A stretch of 56,635 bases of DNA from Bacteroidota bacterium (GCA_023412195.1 JAEYNZ010000121.1:1-56635), one strand, 5' to 3'; positions 34,400 to 44,390 are shown, numbered from the stretch's first letter. Program-made: numbers and translations. Notes: generated by a model not told the origin, from the sequence alone.

Positions 34400-36445
34400 T
34401 TAGTTCATGATTATAATCTTTTCTGGACTTATATGCACATCACCAGAACGGTTGCCTTCAGATGTATTGCCATCAGCAGAAATATCTTTTGAAGCATATG
34501 ATTCAATACCATAGCCATTGTTATACTGTATTGTATTTCCAGAGACAGAAATTTTAGATGAACCGGAAAAGAGATATTCAGCCATTACGGCCGAGAAGTC
34601 ATTTCCCTCGAGCAAATTTCCTTCTACAGCAACATTTTCTGATTCAGTTAGTAGCATTCCATACCAGCCATTGCGGGAAATTTCACAGTTCCGGACCTTA
34701 ACATCCCTGCTATGAGCCAGAGCCAGTCCGCAACCATGAGGTGAATTCACGAGCCTGCTGCCTTCAATAATAACACCGGTGCACCTGGTGATCAGCAAAT
34801 TGTGCTGTAATCGTGGCCCCGGAACAACGGAAGTTCCGCTTTCATTAAAGTTACATCCGGTGACACGCATGTTGTCAATTCCATTTAAATATACCGCATT
34901 CCATGTACAGTTTTGAACAGTGACATTCTGAATAATTATATTTTTCATCCGTCTGTCTTTCTCGGCCATCAGCATGATGCCCGCCCGGATGGCAGTGCTC
35001 CGCCATGACCTGCGGCTATTAGGATCAGAGTGAACTTCAGTGCTGGTGGAACCTTCTATCACAAGGTCACGTATAGTAACATTCTGAATGTCGGGTGAGG
35101 CATTGACAATGGCCTCCCTTGCACCAGAAGAAGGTTCAAGGAAGATTATGGTCGACAATCCTTCCCCGGCCAAAACAACATCTGAGGGAATTTTTAATGG
35201 AGCAGTTAAAGAATGTACACCTTCAGAAACAAATACCCATTTGCCGGTACCAGAAGTCATATCCAATGCATTCTGAATGGATTCACCAGGATTAACCCTT
35301 AAACTTTCACCAGGGATTTCAGCCTTGTTTAGTGCACCCGCATGATAACCAAATTTAAAACTACCTGACTTCTTAGCAGTTTCTTTTTTTCCTTCAGGAG
35401 CACGGAAGGCTGTTAATGTACTGCGGGTAGTTTTATGCCGTATGAGATCAGCCGCCTTCCCTGTATATGGGACATCCACCCCCATATCAGAATAATGCCG
35501 GTATACGTACTCATAATCATCGCGAAGATCTTTTGCCCTTTCAGAAACAACACCATAACTAAAAGGTGTTTCTCCCAGGAGGAATCCCGCTGTAAATTCA
35601 TACCCCTGAGCGATCCTGTTGTTGCCAATTGAAAAAAGGTCAATCCCCTGTGAAAAGGCGATGCGGGCAGCACCAGCAAACTCTCCCAGTCCGAGCTGCA
35701 CATGTGCCTGATCTCGTGTCGACTCCTGACACTGTCCGTTTGGCCATATATATTTGAAAATGCTTCCATTATAGGGAGCATAGAGAAAATGGTTCAACGC
35801 ATTGTTAAACATTTCCGTATTATCACAAAAAATCGCAATTGCCATAACCGACTGGATAATTGCACCGTCCCAGTTGCCATTGGCCTGCGGGTAATAGAAC
35901 CGCAACAAGGGATAATACACGCTCATCAGCATATTCTTGAACTGCACTACTTCTTCCTCTTTCCATCCTGAATCAGTATAGCGAAGTATTTCTGCAGCAT
36001 TACAAAACATATGGCCTGTCCAGCCTGCAAGCAATTTTGCATCGTTGTAATCAAAATCCCACAGCACGGCAGACCATGAATTGATGATTTCAATTGCTTT
36101 ACTGGCATAGGCTTTTTCTCCGGTGATATACCACAACAAGGCACAATCATATGCAATACCTGCCCCTTTTCGTAAATCCTCTCCACCAATATTAGGTTTG
36201 CCGTATGATCCACGTAAAACATGGGAATATGTCTTTACTTCAAAATGAAGATCGGTTTCAGAAACCAGGCGGTCGAATGCACCTTTCCATGGCTGTGCAC
36301 CTTCCAGTGTCTGTTTCTTCATGTACTCCAGGTCTGCAGATGTCTGGTAAATACCCGGATGCAAAAAACCTTTGGCTGATGCTAAGAAGGGAACTGCCAG
36401 AAATAGAATAAGGCAATGAATAATGATCCTGACTTTAAGTTTCAT
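34400..36445 (-). CDS. Exported fusion: PF05426-like alginate-lyase barrel plus right-handed beta-helix
   Basis: 681 residues with a type I signal peptide (near ASAKG, residue 25). Residues about 30-345 form an alpha/alpha barrel with GGEDLRKGAGIAYDCALLWY, NGNWDGAIIQSVMAIAIF and QCQESTRDQAHVQLGLGEFA, the last carrying the conserved Glu/Arg/His cluster. Residues about 385-680 are a parallel beta-helix (ESIQNALDM...WVFVSEGVH, then repeated NVTIRDLVIEG-like turns), a fold found in several lyase families and epimerases. Both halves could act on uronates. First gene of the distal operon, preceded by a candidate promoter gap that includes the SusCDE terminator. Confidence 0.82.
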   Translation of the reverse strand: MKLKVRIIIHCLILFLAVPFLASAKGFLHPGIYQTSADLEYMKKQTLEGAQPWKGAFDRLVSETDLHFEVKTYSHVLRGSYGKPNIGGEDLRKGAGIAYDCALLWYITGEKAYASKAIEIINSWSAVLWDFDYNDAKLLAGWTGHMFCNAAEILRYTDSGWKEEEVVQFKNMLMSVYYPLLRFYYPQANGNWDGAIIQSVMAIAIFCDNTEMFNNALNHFLYAPYNGSIFKYIWPNGQCQESTRDQAHVQLGLGEFAGAARIAFSQGIDLFSIGNNRIAQGYEFTAGFLLGETPFSYGVVSERAKDLRDDYEYVYRHYSDMGVDVPYTGKAADLIRHKTTRSTLTAFRAPEGKKETAKKSGSFKFGYHAGALNKAEIPGESLRVNPGESIQNALDMTSGTGKWVFVSEGVHSLTAPLKIPSDVVLAGEGLSTIIFLEPSSGAREAIVNASPDIQNVTIRDLVIEGSTSTEVHSDPNSRRSWRSTAIRAGIMLMAEKDRRMKNIIIQNVTVQNCTWNAVYLNGIDNMRVTGCNFNESGTSVVPGPRLQHNLLITRCTGVIIEGSRLVNSPHGCGLALAHSRDVKVRNCEISRNGWYGMLLTESENVAVEGNLLEGNDFSAVMAEYLFSGSSKISVSGNTIQYNNGYGIESYASKDISADGNTSEGNRSGDVHISPEKIIIMN

Positions 36446-36551
36446 TTCCGGTTTGATTATTTATTCTTTTTCTTCCTGATATCTTAAATATCGCATGAAA
36501 GATACCATTATAAAAACTACAACTTCGGTCCTGAGGATTAAAATCATTTAA

Positions 36552-36600
36552 TTGAAAAAAGAAAAACCATTGCCCCTTGTAAATAAACAAGGGCAATGGT
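36552..36600 (-). terminator. Terminator between the SusCD operon and the distal lyase operon
   Basis: A 14-bp stem (36566-36580 with 36587-36600, one bulged C) around a 6-base loop, followed on the minus strand by the U-rich run TTTTTCTTTTTTC. It lies 18 bases past the stop of the last lipoprotein gene. It should end most SusC-operon transcripts, meaning the lyase genes need read-through or their own promoter in the following 100 bases. Confidence 0.85.
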
Positions 36601-36617
36601 TCTTAACTGGAGTTCTA

Positions 36618-37604
36618 TTAATTTAACTGATAGCGTTTAATGCTGACAGTCATCGTACGGGCATTGTTATTCACAGAATTTACATAAATGTAAGCCCTGT
36701 ACTTGCCATCGGCAGTTTCCACCCATGCCCCTGATTCTGCCCTCAGGTTGATGGCATAATTGGGTGCATCGGATAAATTCAGCTGCTCAAAATCAGCATC
36801 ATCAACAAAAATACCATACTGAAGTCTAGCAAGGTGCTGATCGCGTAAAGCCCAGGTCCTTGATATTTTGGCGTCTTTATTTACACCTGAAGGCAGTAAC
36901 ACATCCGGAAGATATTCAGGATTTGCAGCCGGAGCAACCAGTGCATGGTTAAAATTTATTCCGCTAATCGACCTGTACAAATAAACCAGGTCAATATTTC
37001 CCGCCTTTGATGCAGCATCAGTTGCATTATAAACTGACATGTCAGCAATGGAAAAATATGCCAGATCATTATCGCTTAATACAATATCACGCTTCATTTC
37101 CATTTTGGCTATGGTATACGGGCCCATACTGTAGGTAACGGTTTCACCGGTACTTGCCTTAGTGGTGAAAGTAAAGGAAACAGTCCTTCCCCGTGCTTCC
37201 TCCGGTATCATGTAATAATAACGAAGAGCTGCGGCCACCGTATCACGGGTAAACGTAACTTCTGTCACAGCCCCATTGGTAACCGATGGATTTCCTACAA
37301 CAACAGGAACATCTTCACCGCTGGCATTTGTATGAAATGAACGGTGCTCCATATAGGTACCTGCAGCACCCGGAATGGTAGCTTCCACCTGCATGTTTGT
37401 AAGTTTTCCGCGATCCTTACCCAAGGCAGCTGCGTACACAAATTCCAGGTCTAACCCTGCAACATGTGGCCCGATGGTCCTTTTAATACAATCATTCTGT
37501 AGCTGGGTCTTTGCCTCAGGCAGGGCATATTCTTCCTCCTGACAGGCAGCAAACAGCATGACTAATGCCATTCCCCATATTAAATTAAAATATTTACGTT
37601 GCAT
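36618..37604 (-). CDS. DUF4466-like surface lipoprotein at the SusE position
   Basis: 328 residues with lipobox FAAC (Cys21). The mature part starts with the pattern DCIKRTIGPHVAGLDLEF, then GTYMEHRSFHTNASGEDVPV and ALRYYYMIPEEARGRTVSFTF, which I recognise as the DUF4466-type lipoproteins found next to SusC/SusD in gut and environmental Bacteroidota. A tandem Ig-like N-terminal region and a C-terminal domain are likely. By position it is a surface glycan-binding protein assisting SusCD. Last gene of the SusCD operon, just before the terminator. Confidence 0.8.
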   Translation of the reverse strand: MQRKYFNLIWGMALVMLFAACQEEEYALPEAKTQLQNDCIKRTIGPHVAGLDLEFVYAAALGKDRGKLTNMQVEATIPGAAGTYMEHRSFHTNASGEDVPVVVGNPSVTNGAVTEVTFTRDTVAAALRYYYMIPEEARGRTVSFTFTTKASTGETVTYSMGPYTIAKMEMKRDIVLSDNDLAYFSIADMSVYNATDAASKAGNIDLVYLYRSISGINFNHALVAPAANPEYLPDVLLPSGVNKDAKISRTWALRDQHLARLQYGIFVDDADFEQLNLSDAPNYAINLRAESGAWVETADGKYRAYIYVNSVNNNARTMTVSIKRYQLN

Positions 37605-37614
37605 AATTATTCGT

Positions 37615-38031
37615 TTAAGGTTTCGGTTGAACAGTAATGTAAACAGTATATGTTTTCTTTACCACACGGTTCCCGGAAATTACTGTCCATGATTTTGGAT
37701 TGCTGAGATCGGAGAAATCAACAAAACTGGTGATTTTAGGATCAAGCTTTGCATCAGTTACCAGTGAGAATTGTGGCCATAGCTTTTTCAGGTCGGTACC
37801 CCAAAATACTTCTACATTAATGGTTTGCGCCAGTGTGTCAATTACAGCTGCCTTTGTCCTGACAGTCTGATAATCGGCACCAAGAAGATCAAAGTTACTG
37901 ACATAGCATTCAGATCTTTCGGTGATCAATAAACCATCTTCATCGATAGGATATTCATCGCAGCTTATTCCGGCAAATGTTAAGAACAACAGTGCCAGAG
38001 ATATTTTGAATAATTCTTTCATTGAATTCAT
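37615..38031 (-). CDS. Small SusCD-associated lipoprotein (DUF5018-like)
   Basis: The ATG at 38031 gives 138 residues with a clean type II signal (GISC, Cys24); a frame from 38061 overlaps the susD stop and adds ten residues before it. The mature part looks like one or two small Ig-like beta domains with DLSNPKSWTVISGNRVVKKTYTV, similar to the DUF5018-type N-terminal domains of SusE-like proteins. It lies 20 bases after susD and 10 bases before the DUF4466-like gene. Role in glycan binding is inferred from position. Confidence 0.7.
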   Translation of the reverse strand: MNSMKELFKISLALLFLTFAGISCDEYPIDEDGLLITERSECYVSNFDLLGADYQTVRTKAAVIDTLAQTINVEVFWGTDLKKLWPQFSLVTDAKLDPKITSFVDFSDLSNPKSWTVISGNRVVKKTYTVYITVQPKP

Positions 38032-38051
38032 TTTTAAGTGTTTACCCATTA

Positions 38052-39902
38052 TTACATCCATGGCCTGTTTTGTGTAAGTTTTGAGTTGCGATCGCGTTCT
38101 CCAGGAGGAATCCTGAATATGTAAGCCTGCTCATAAGTTCTTTCTGATTGATTCTGGAAATAGCGGGTTACATTCGCACCATGGGTATCGCGCGTCCATT
38201 TACCATCACCATAAGGTGGTCCCCAAACACGTTCAAGAGCTCTCCATCTGCGAAGATCAAAACCACGGTGACCTTCACCAAGCAGTTCAACAATACGTTC
38301 CTGTTCAATGGCAGCAAAAAAACTGTCTTTATTGGAAGTTTTATCTTCAGCCAATGCCGGCAGGTTGCCTCTGTGGCGGACTTTATTAACCAGTTCAATC
38401 GCGTCGGCCTGCGGACCGTTGATCTCATTGGTAGCTTCAGCATACATCAGGTAAACATCGGCAAGGCGCATAACCGGCCATGCAAAATCTCCGTCGCTAC
38501 GTCCCTGTCCACCATAATTCCGGAGGAATTTCCTGTACACATATCCTGAATTACAGCCATCAGTGTTATAAGATGTATATTTTACACCATCAATCTCGAC
38601 CACTGAGTTCCATGTTTTATAGATAAATGGAACCCATCCGGTTTCCTTCAATGAAGTGAGACCTATACTTTTTTCAAAATCCCACATGATGGATGCTTTC
38701 ATACGATAATCCCGGTTTGTATAACTTTCAGGATTTACAGCTGAATTGGGTGTAGTGCGTGCTCCAACTGTATTTGGATTCATTGGAATCAAAGGTTCAA
38801 CAAAATCACCTGTAATGGTTGACTGATAGCGGTCAGCAATTTCATAACGGGGGTGGGTCCAGCATTGCGATCCCTCATGAGACCTGCCCGATACATCACG
38901 CATCAGTTCTTCGCCCTGTCCTGTTCCTGTACCACCATGGGTAAAGGTCATGATCATTTCAGAATTTCCGTTTGAAGTTGGAATAAACAGGTAATAATAA
39001 TTTGGAAGCACATCAGCTTCGCCAAGACCTCCAATTTCTCCCGGCTCACCGTCTCTGAACAGGGTCAGTCCATAATCTTCAATCACGCTTTTAAAATCAG
39101 CGGCAGCGGCAGTGAAGGAAGCTGTGGCTTCGCTTGCACTTGGTGTAAATCCATCCAATTCGGGCCAGCCATTTTTATTCCAGCTTGCCCAGTATAAATG
39201 AAGCTTACCCCTGAATGCCAGAGCAGCAGGTTTTCCTGCACGGCCCAGGGCGGAACCTTTAACGGGAAGTTTTTCATATGCGTAAGTAAAATCAGCCATA
39301 ATGGAGTCTTTTACCATAGCAATAGGCATACGTTCAATTTCTTCCACTTCTGAATTATCATATATTATTCTGCTGATATAAGGAACATCTCCCCACATTG
39401 ATATCAGTCTGAAGTATACCATACCACGTAATAACCGGGCCTCTCCAATAATTGTTTCCAGATTTTCCCTTGAAGAAGGATTTGCATCAGGAAGCATTTT
39501 AGAAACATTCTCAATAACATAATTTGCACGGTTTACACCACCGTATAAATACCGGTAGTACTTATCGAAACCTGATCCATAACCTGAGGGATTGTAGTTA
39601 CCTCCATTATAGGCATCTCCCCTCTGGAGATTTCCACTTGTGGTGCTCGTACCGCGGGTTCTTATATATTCACCATGACCATCAAGGTAATAATCCCTGT
39701 CGAATAATGGCCTGATGGATGAATAAGCCCCCATTAGTGCAGTTGTGGCATCAGCTTCTGTCTTCCAGAAAGCTGTTGACCCAAGTTCAGTTGTCGGTTG
39801 CTGATCGAGCAAACCTTCAGTGCATGATGCCGGAACCAGCAACATAACTGCAAATGTGCCCAGTGCTAATAATTTGGATATTGTCTTTTTCATTTCCATC
39901 AT
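38052..39902 (-). CDS. susD: SusD/RagB-family glycan-binding lipoprotein
   Basis: 616 residues with lipobox PASC (Cys27) and the start LLDQQPTTELGSTAFWKTEADA, the hallmark of the SusD/RagB family. A TPR-like helical frame carries a variable glycan-binding insert; the late ERIVELLGEGHRGFDLRRW is the conserved C-terminal motif. It would form the lid over the SusC pore and bind the target polysaccharide at the cell surface. Two ATGs (39902 and 39893) are possible; both precede the signal peptide. It starts two bases after the susC stop. Confidence 0.94.
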   Translation of the reverse strand: MMEMKKTISKLLALGTFAVMLLVPASCTEGLLDQQPTTELGSTAFWKTEADATTALMGAYSSIRPLFDRDYYLDGHGEYIRTRGTSTTSGNLQRGDAYNGGNYNPSGYGSGFDKYYRYLYGGVNRANYVIENVSKMLPDANPSSRENLETIIGEARLLRGMVYFRLISMWGDVPYISRIIYDNSEVEEIERMPIAMVKDSIMADFTYAYEKLPVKGSALGRAGKPAALAFRGKLHLYWASWNKNGWPELDGFTPSASEATASFTAAAADFKSVIEDYGLTLFRDGEPGEIGGLGEADVLPNYYYLFIPTSNGNSEMIMTFTHGGTGTGQGEELMRDVSGRSHEGSQCWTHPRYEIADRYQSTITGDFVEPLIPMNPNTVGARTTPNSAVNPESYTNRDYRMKASIMWDFEKSIGLTSLKETGWVPFIYKTWNSVVEIDGVKYTSYNTDGCNSGYVYRKFLRNYGGQGRSDGDFAWPVMRLADVYLMYAEATNEINGPQADAIELVNKVRHRGNLPALAEDKTSNKDSFFAAIEQERIVELLGEGHRGFDLRRWRALERVWGPPYGDGKWTRDTHGANVTRYFQNQSERTYEQAYIFRIPPGERDRNSKLTQNRPWM

Positions 39903-39904
39903 TT

Positions 39905-42900
39905 TTAAATTCCAATGTTAATACCAAGTGAGAAAGACTTGTTCAAAGGATAGGCATCACTTGCATGAGACCTTTTTTCAGGATCAAGTCCACGGAACTT
40001 TGTAAAAGTTAACAAGTTCTCCCCTGTACCGAATATCCGGATATTATCTATCCCAACTTTCTGGACCAGACGGCCAGGAAGTGTAAAGCCCAACTGAAGG
40101 TTTTTCAGTCGCAGGTAACTCATATCGTCTACCCAGAAAGACTGAATGTTGCGGTTGTTGCTTCCGCTTAACCTCGACCATGAACCATCTCGGTTATCCC
40201 AGTTCCATGGATTGTTCCAGTGTTCCCAGGTAGAAGCGTAACGAGAAGCACTAAAGTTTGTGTTGTTATAGATGTTCAACCAGCCTTCCTTGCGTCCTGC
40301 CGATCCCTGAAATAAAACATTCAGGTCGAAATTTTTCCAGGCAACACTTGAATTAAACGCAAACTCGGTTGTAGGCCTGTTACGGCTATACTGCGGATAT
40401 GCCTTCTGGTCGTTGCCATCGATACGTCCGTCACCATTCAGGTCAAGACGAAGGATGTCACCCGGGGAAGCTCCCTGAGGGGTAGCGTTGTAAATGTCAT
40501 GCCAGGTTTGGGCTATACCAGTGTCTTCATACATATACAGGAACTGGTATGGCATTCCGAGGAAAACGTTGCCTCTGCCAAGGAATTCATTCCACTTCTC
40601 AAGCCTGTTCCTGTTATAGGAACCATTCAGGTTAAAACTATATCTTAAATCGCCCTGATTATCCTTCCATGTCAGGTTGGCTTCAACACCTCTGTTTCTA
40701 AGGTCTCCAATATTTCTGCGGGGAGCTTCGTATGCACCAGTCAGATGGATTGACATTTGTGAAGGTCTGTTCATTCCAGTCGTAAGCCTGTCATAATAAT
40801 CGACTTCTGCAGTTAACCTGTTTTTCATGAATCCAAGATCAAGACCAAAATTCATTACATAGGTGCTTTCCCACGAAAGGTCGCGGTTAACCATTTTTTC
40901 GTTCACAAAACCTTTTACGATGTTTCCACCAATCATATAGTTGCTGGTTGATAAGGTTTCCTGTTGCTGATAACGGCCAACGCCACTGTTATTGCCTAAG
41001 CCTCCATAGGAGAATCTAAATTTACCGCTTGATAAAACCGATCCTAAAACTGGTTTCAGAAATTCTTCTTCCGTAAAGCGCCAGCCAAGAGATCCAGATG
41101 GGAAAAACCCGAACTGCTGGCCGTAGAGGAATTTTGAAGAACCATCATAACGGAAATTGGCTTCAAACATATATTTTCCAAATGCAACATAATTCAGCCT
41201 GCCGATATATGAGCGTAAACCTTCCGCGCTTGAATTACCTCCAGTACCCTGTATATCGGTAAGTGCTGCATCAATTTCACTCAGGGAAGGATGCAGGCGG
41301 TCGTTACGGGAACTCATCTGGTAACGGCCATACCAGTATTCTTCACTGTAAACAACAAGGGCAGTGATATCATGATTATCTTTTATAACCGTGTTGTATG
41401 TCAGCCTACCGTTGAACTGGGTTTTATAACCGGTGTTGGTATAATTCCCTACACCAGCGTTTTCGCCAACATAAACCCTGGAACCAAAAGCATTGGTCTG
41501 GAAGTTATATGAACGGTTTGGTATGTTAGCCGTGTACCGGAATTGGTTATAGTAATTTAAAGCATAATCTACCCTGGCAACCAGTCCTTTCAAAGGGCTC
41601 CAGTCGATGTACGCGCTTGGATTGACTTCCTGACGGTTTTGATTGTTCAGGCTGTTAACATACAGGGTGTATGGGTTATAAGCCTGAGGATCTTCATTAT
41701 ATGCCATTACACCCCCAAAATATCCGGTAACAGGATCGTATGGAGTAATACCTGCAATTGCATATTGCATGTCGAAACCTGCAGTGTTGGTAGCATCATC
41801 ATCGGTAAAACCATCAGCAAGAGCATATGTCCATGTCGACCAGTTTCCTCCGAAACGTGCGCCTATATTCATATTATGCCTGATTTTATAATCATAATTG
41901 AACCTGGCATTATATCTTGTATAATCGTTATTGATCTGCAACCCTTTTTCATCCATAATCCCTGCCGAGATGTAAAAGTTTGATTTATCATTTCCGCCGG
42001 ATGCTGAAATATTATGGTTCGCTACTGTTCCTTCACGTGTAATAACATCCCACCAGTCGGTGTTGGGATAGCGCAAGGGGTCAATCATACCAAGTGCCAT
42101 CCACTGATCGATCGTACCATCCTTGAAAATATAATTTTCACGTAAAGTTCCCACTGCGGCTGCCCGTTGCTGTATTGTAAGAGCCCTGGGATAATCAGGC
42201 ATGAATGCAAAACCCCTTGTAGGTTGTTCTACTGCGTAAGAGCTTGAAATATTGATTTTCGCTTTCTCCTGTCCCCTGCCCGATTTTGTGGTTATAAGAA
42301 TAACTCCATTTGCAGCACGTGAACCGTATACAGCAGAGGATGTGGCATCCTTCAGAACAGATATGCTTTCGATATCATTCATGTTCAACCGGTTGATATC
42401 CACATCGGGCATACCATCCACAACGATCAAAGGACTGGAATTATTAACTGTACCAAGTCCGCGAACCATCAGTGAAACATCATTCTTACCTGCCATACCT
42501 GAGTTCTGGCTGATAGAAAGCCCCGGCATAAGACCTGATAACCCTGATGATACATTGGTCAGGGTTCTGCTGGTCAATTGTTCATCTACCTGCACAGCTG
42601 CCACAGCACCTGTTAAATTCACCTTGCGCTGGGTGCCGTATCCTACTACAACTACCTCATCAAAGCCGTGGATTTCTTCCTGTAACTGAACATTGATAAC
42701 AGACTGGCTGTTAACAGCGATTTCCTGTGCAAGATATCCCACAAAAGAATATACTACGACACTATTCTCAGGAACATTTAGCACGTAGTTTCCATCGAAA
42801 TCTGTAATAGTACCGGTTGTAGTACCTTTAACCACAACATTCACACCCGGGAGCGGTTCACCTTTTTCATCGGAAACCAATCCGGTAATTCTCCTTGTTT

Positions 42901-43060
42901 GTTGCTGTGCAGCTTCTTGCTGCATACTGGAAAAAATTGAAAAGCGTGCCTCTGCCGTCATTGGCTGCATGGTCATTAGAAAAATGACCAACCAGCATGC
43001 CGGCATCGACAATACTTTTTTAATCCTGCCATCAGCATAACTCTTCCTGTTTAGAATCAT
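39905..43060 (-). CDS. susC: SusC/RagA-family TonB-dependent outer-membrane transporter
   Basis: 1051 residues. After the signal peptide, an N-terminal carboxypeptidase-like beta domain (RITGLVSDEKGEPLPGVNVVV, about 57-135) precedes the plug with the TonB-box region (EVVVVGYGTQRKVNLTGAVA) and VRGLGTVNNSSPLIVVDGMP, then a beta-barrel of about 780 residues ending in the aromatic strand SLGINIGI. There is no STN domain, so it probably does not itself signal to an anti-sigma factor; the HTCS does that job. Energised by ExbB/ExbD of the type seen at the left of the window. Starts 46 bases after the GH88 stop. Confidence 0.95.
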   Translation of the reverse strand: MILNRKSYADGRIKKVLSMPACWLVIFLMTMQPMTAEARFSIFSSMQQEAAQQQTRRITGLVSDEKGEPLPGVNVVVKGTTTGTITDFDGNYVLNVPENSVVVYSFVGYLAQEIAVNSQSVINVQLQEEIHGFDEVVVVGYGTQRKVNLTGAVAAVQVDEQLTSRTLTNVSSGLSGLMPGLSISQNSGMAGKNDVSLMVRGLGTVNNSSPLIVVDGMPDVDINRLNMNDIESISVLKDATSSAVYGSRAANGVILITTKSGRGQEKAKINISSSYAVEQPTRGFAFMPDYPRALTIQQRAAAVGTLRENYIFKDGTIDQWMALGMIDPLRYPNTDWWDVITREGTVANHNISASGGNDKSNFYISAGIMDEKGLQINNDYTRYNARFNYDYKIRHNMNIGARFGGNWSTWTYALADGFTDDDATNTAGFDMQYAIAGITPYDPVTGYFGGVMAYNEDPQAYNPYTLYVNSLNNQNRQEVNPSAYIDWSPLKGLVARVDYALNYYNQFRYTANIPNRSYNFQTNAFGSRVYVGENAGVGNYTNTGYKTQFNGRLTYNTVIKDNHDITALVVYSEEYWYGRYQMSSRNDRLHPSLSEIDAALTDIQGTGGNSSAEGLRSYIGRLNYVAFGKYMFEANFRYDGSSKFLYGQQFGFFPSGSLGWRFTEEEFLKPVLGSVLSSGKFRFSYGGLGNNSGVGRYQQQETLSTSNYMIGGNIVKGFVNEKMVNRDLSWESTYVMNFGLDLGFMKNRLTAEVDYYDRLTTGMNRPSQMSIHLTGAYEAPRRNIGDLRNRGVEANLTWKDNQGDLRYSFNLNGSYNRNRLEKWNEFLGRGNVFLGMPYQFLYMYEDTGIAQTWHDIYNATPQGASPGDILRLDLNGDGRIDGNDQKAYPQYSRNRPTTEFAFNSSVAWKNFDLNVLFQGSAGRKEGWLNIYNNTNFSASRYASTWEHWNNPWNWDNRDGSWSRLSGSNNRNIQSFWVDDMSYLRLKNLQLGFTLPGRLVQKVGIDNIRIFGTGENLLTFTKFRGLDPEKRSHASDAYPLNKSFSLGINIGI

Positions 43061-43106
43061 AGCGATTAGATTAAATTTTACTCATTTTGAAATCAATTAT
43101 ATTTGT

Positions 43107-44363
43107 TTATTTATTCAGGTTATTCATCCGTCCCAGTGACTCCAGAAAATAATAATCGGCATACATGATCGGAACATCAACCTCAGAATTATGAGGTTTA
43201 TGCCCGGTTGAATGAGCCAAAATAAAACCCTGATTACCTCCGGGAGGAGAAGAATAATTATTTGCCATGCTTTTAATCATCTGTATTGCCTTATCATGAT
43301 AAAACTGCTTTTTGGAAGGAAGATATGACCCCAGTTCAAATAAGGCTGAAGCCGTGATTGCAGCAGCTGACACATCACGTGGTTCACCATTCGCCGGTTC
43401 GACATCAAAATCCCAATAGGGCACCAGGTCCTGTGGCAAATTTGGATGGCTTAGATAAAAATCGGCGATCTTTTCAGCCATTGCTAAAAATTCAGCATTA
43501 CCCGTTTCCCTGTAGGTTGCGGTAAAACCGTATAAGCCCCATGCCTGGCCACGTGCCCACGCCGATTCATGATGCAAACCCTGATGGGTATGTTTATTCC
43601 TGATTGCTCCAGTTTCAGGATCAAAATCAATTACGTGGTATGAGCTGTTGTTTTCCCTGAAGTGTGAATTCATCGTAGTCAGTGCATGCTTTACTGCTAT
43701 ATCGGCGTAAACCGGATCTCCTGTTTCCTTTGATGCCCAGAAAAGCAGTTCAAGATTCATCATGTTATCTATAATCACAGGGAACTGCCACTTGTCGGAG
43801 TTATGATCCCACGATCTGATGGCTCCAACTTTCGGATTGTAACGGGTTATAAGGGACTTTGCTGCCTGAATCAGGATGTCACGGTAGGATGCATTCTTTG
43901 TAAGTTCATAACCTTTGCCAAAACTGCATCCCATAATAAACCCAAGATCATGGGTAGTGGTAGTAAACTTTTCCTTTTCAATCGGTGCTGTATATTTTTC
44001 TGCAGCAGCTTTCCATTTTGTTTGTCCGGTATATTGGTACATATGCCATAATGAACCAGGAAAAAAACCACTTACCCAATCGCGGCTGGGAATTAACCTC
44101 AGACTACCGTCTTCATTAAGATTCCTTGGCACCACCAATGGCCGGTCCTGACGACTTTCATTTATACCGGAGGAAAGAATCTGCTCAGTAGTTGTAATTA
44201 AAAGATCCAGTTGCTCTCCGCTAAATTTTACAAGTTTAGAAAAATCGGGATTAGTAGCCTTTTCAGAAGTGCAGGCTGACAAGACCAGACCAAAATATAG
44301 TGTAATAATTATAACCTTTACTCTGATTTTTGATTCGACATTGAAATTTGATGAAGTTCTCAT
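43107..44363 (-). CDS. GH88 unsaturated glucuronyl hydrolase, lipoprotein (copy 2)
   Basis: 418 residues from the ATG at 44363 (a longer frame to 44393 would need a TTG start). The signal has lipobox LSAC (Cys31) after an unusually long N-terminal tail. GH88 motifs are THDLGFIMGCSFGKGY, IIDNMMNLELLFW, HTHQGLHHESAWARGQAWGLYG and SEVDVPIMYADYYFLES. It is the first gene of the SusCD operon, so the enzyme that trims unsaturated uronates would appear together with the importer. It is a diverged paralog of the GH88 at 27986-29176. Confidence 0.93.
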   Translation of the reverse strand: MRTSSNFNVESKIRVKVIIITLYFGLVLSACTSEKATNPDFSKLVKFSGEQLDLLITTTEQILSSGINESRQDRPLVVPRNLNEDGSLRLIPSRDWVSGFFPGSLWHMYQYTGQTKWKAAAEKYTAPIEKEKFTTTTHDLGFIMGCSFGKGYELTKNASYRDILIQAAKSLITRYNPKVGAIRSWDHNSDKWQFPVIIDNMMNLELLFWASKETGDPVYADIAVKHALTTMNSHFRENNSSYHVIDFDPETGAIRNKHTHQGLHHESAWARGQAWGLYGFTATYRETGNAEFLAMAEKIADFYLSHPNLPQDLVPYWDFDVEPANGEPRDVSAAAITASALFELGSYLPSKKQFYHDKAIQMIKSMANNYSSPPGGNQGFILAHSTGHKPHNSEVDVPIMYADYYFLESLGRMNNLNK

Positions 44364-44390
44364 ATGTAATAAGTCTGATTGATGTGGTTT

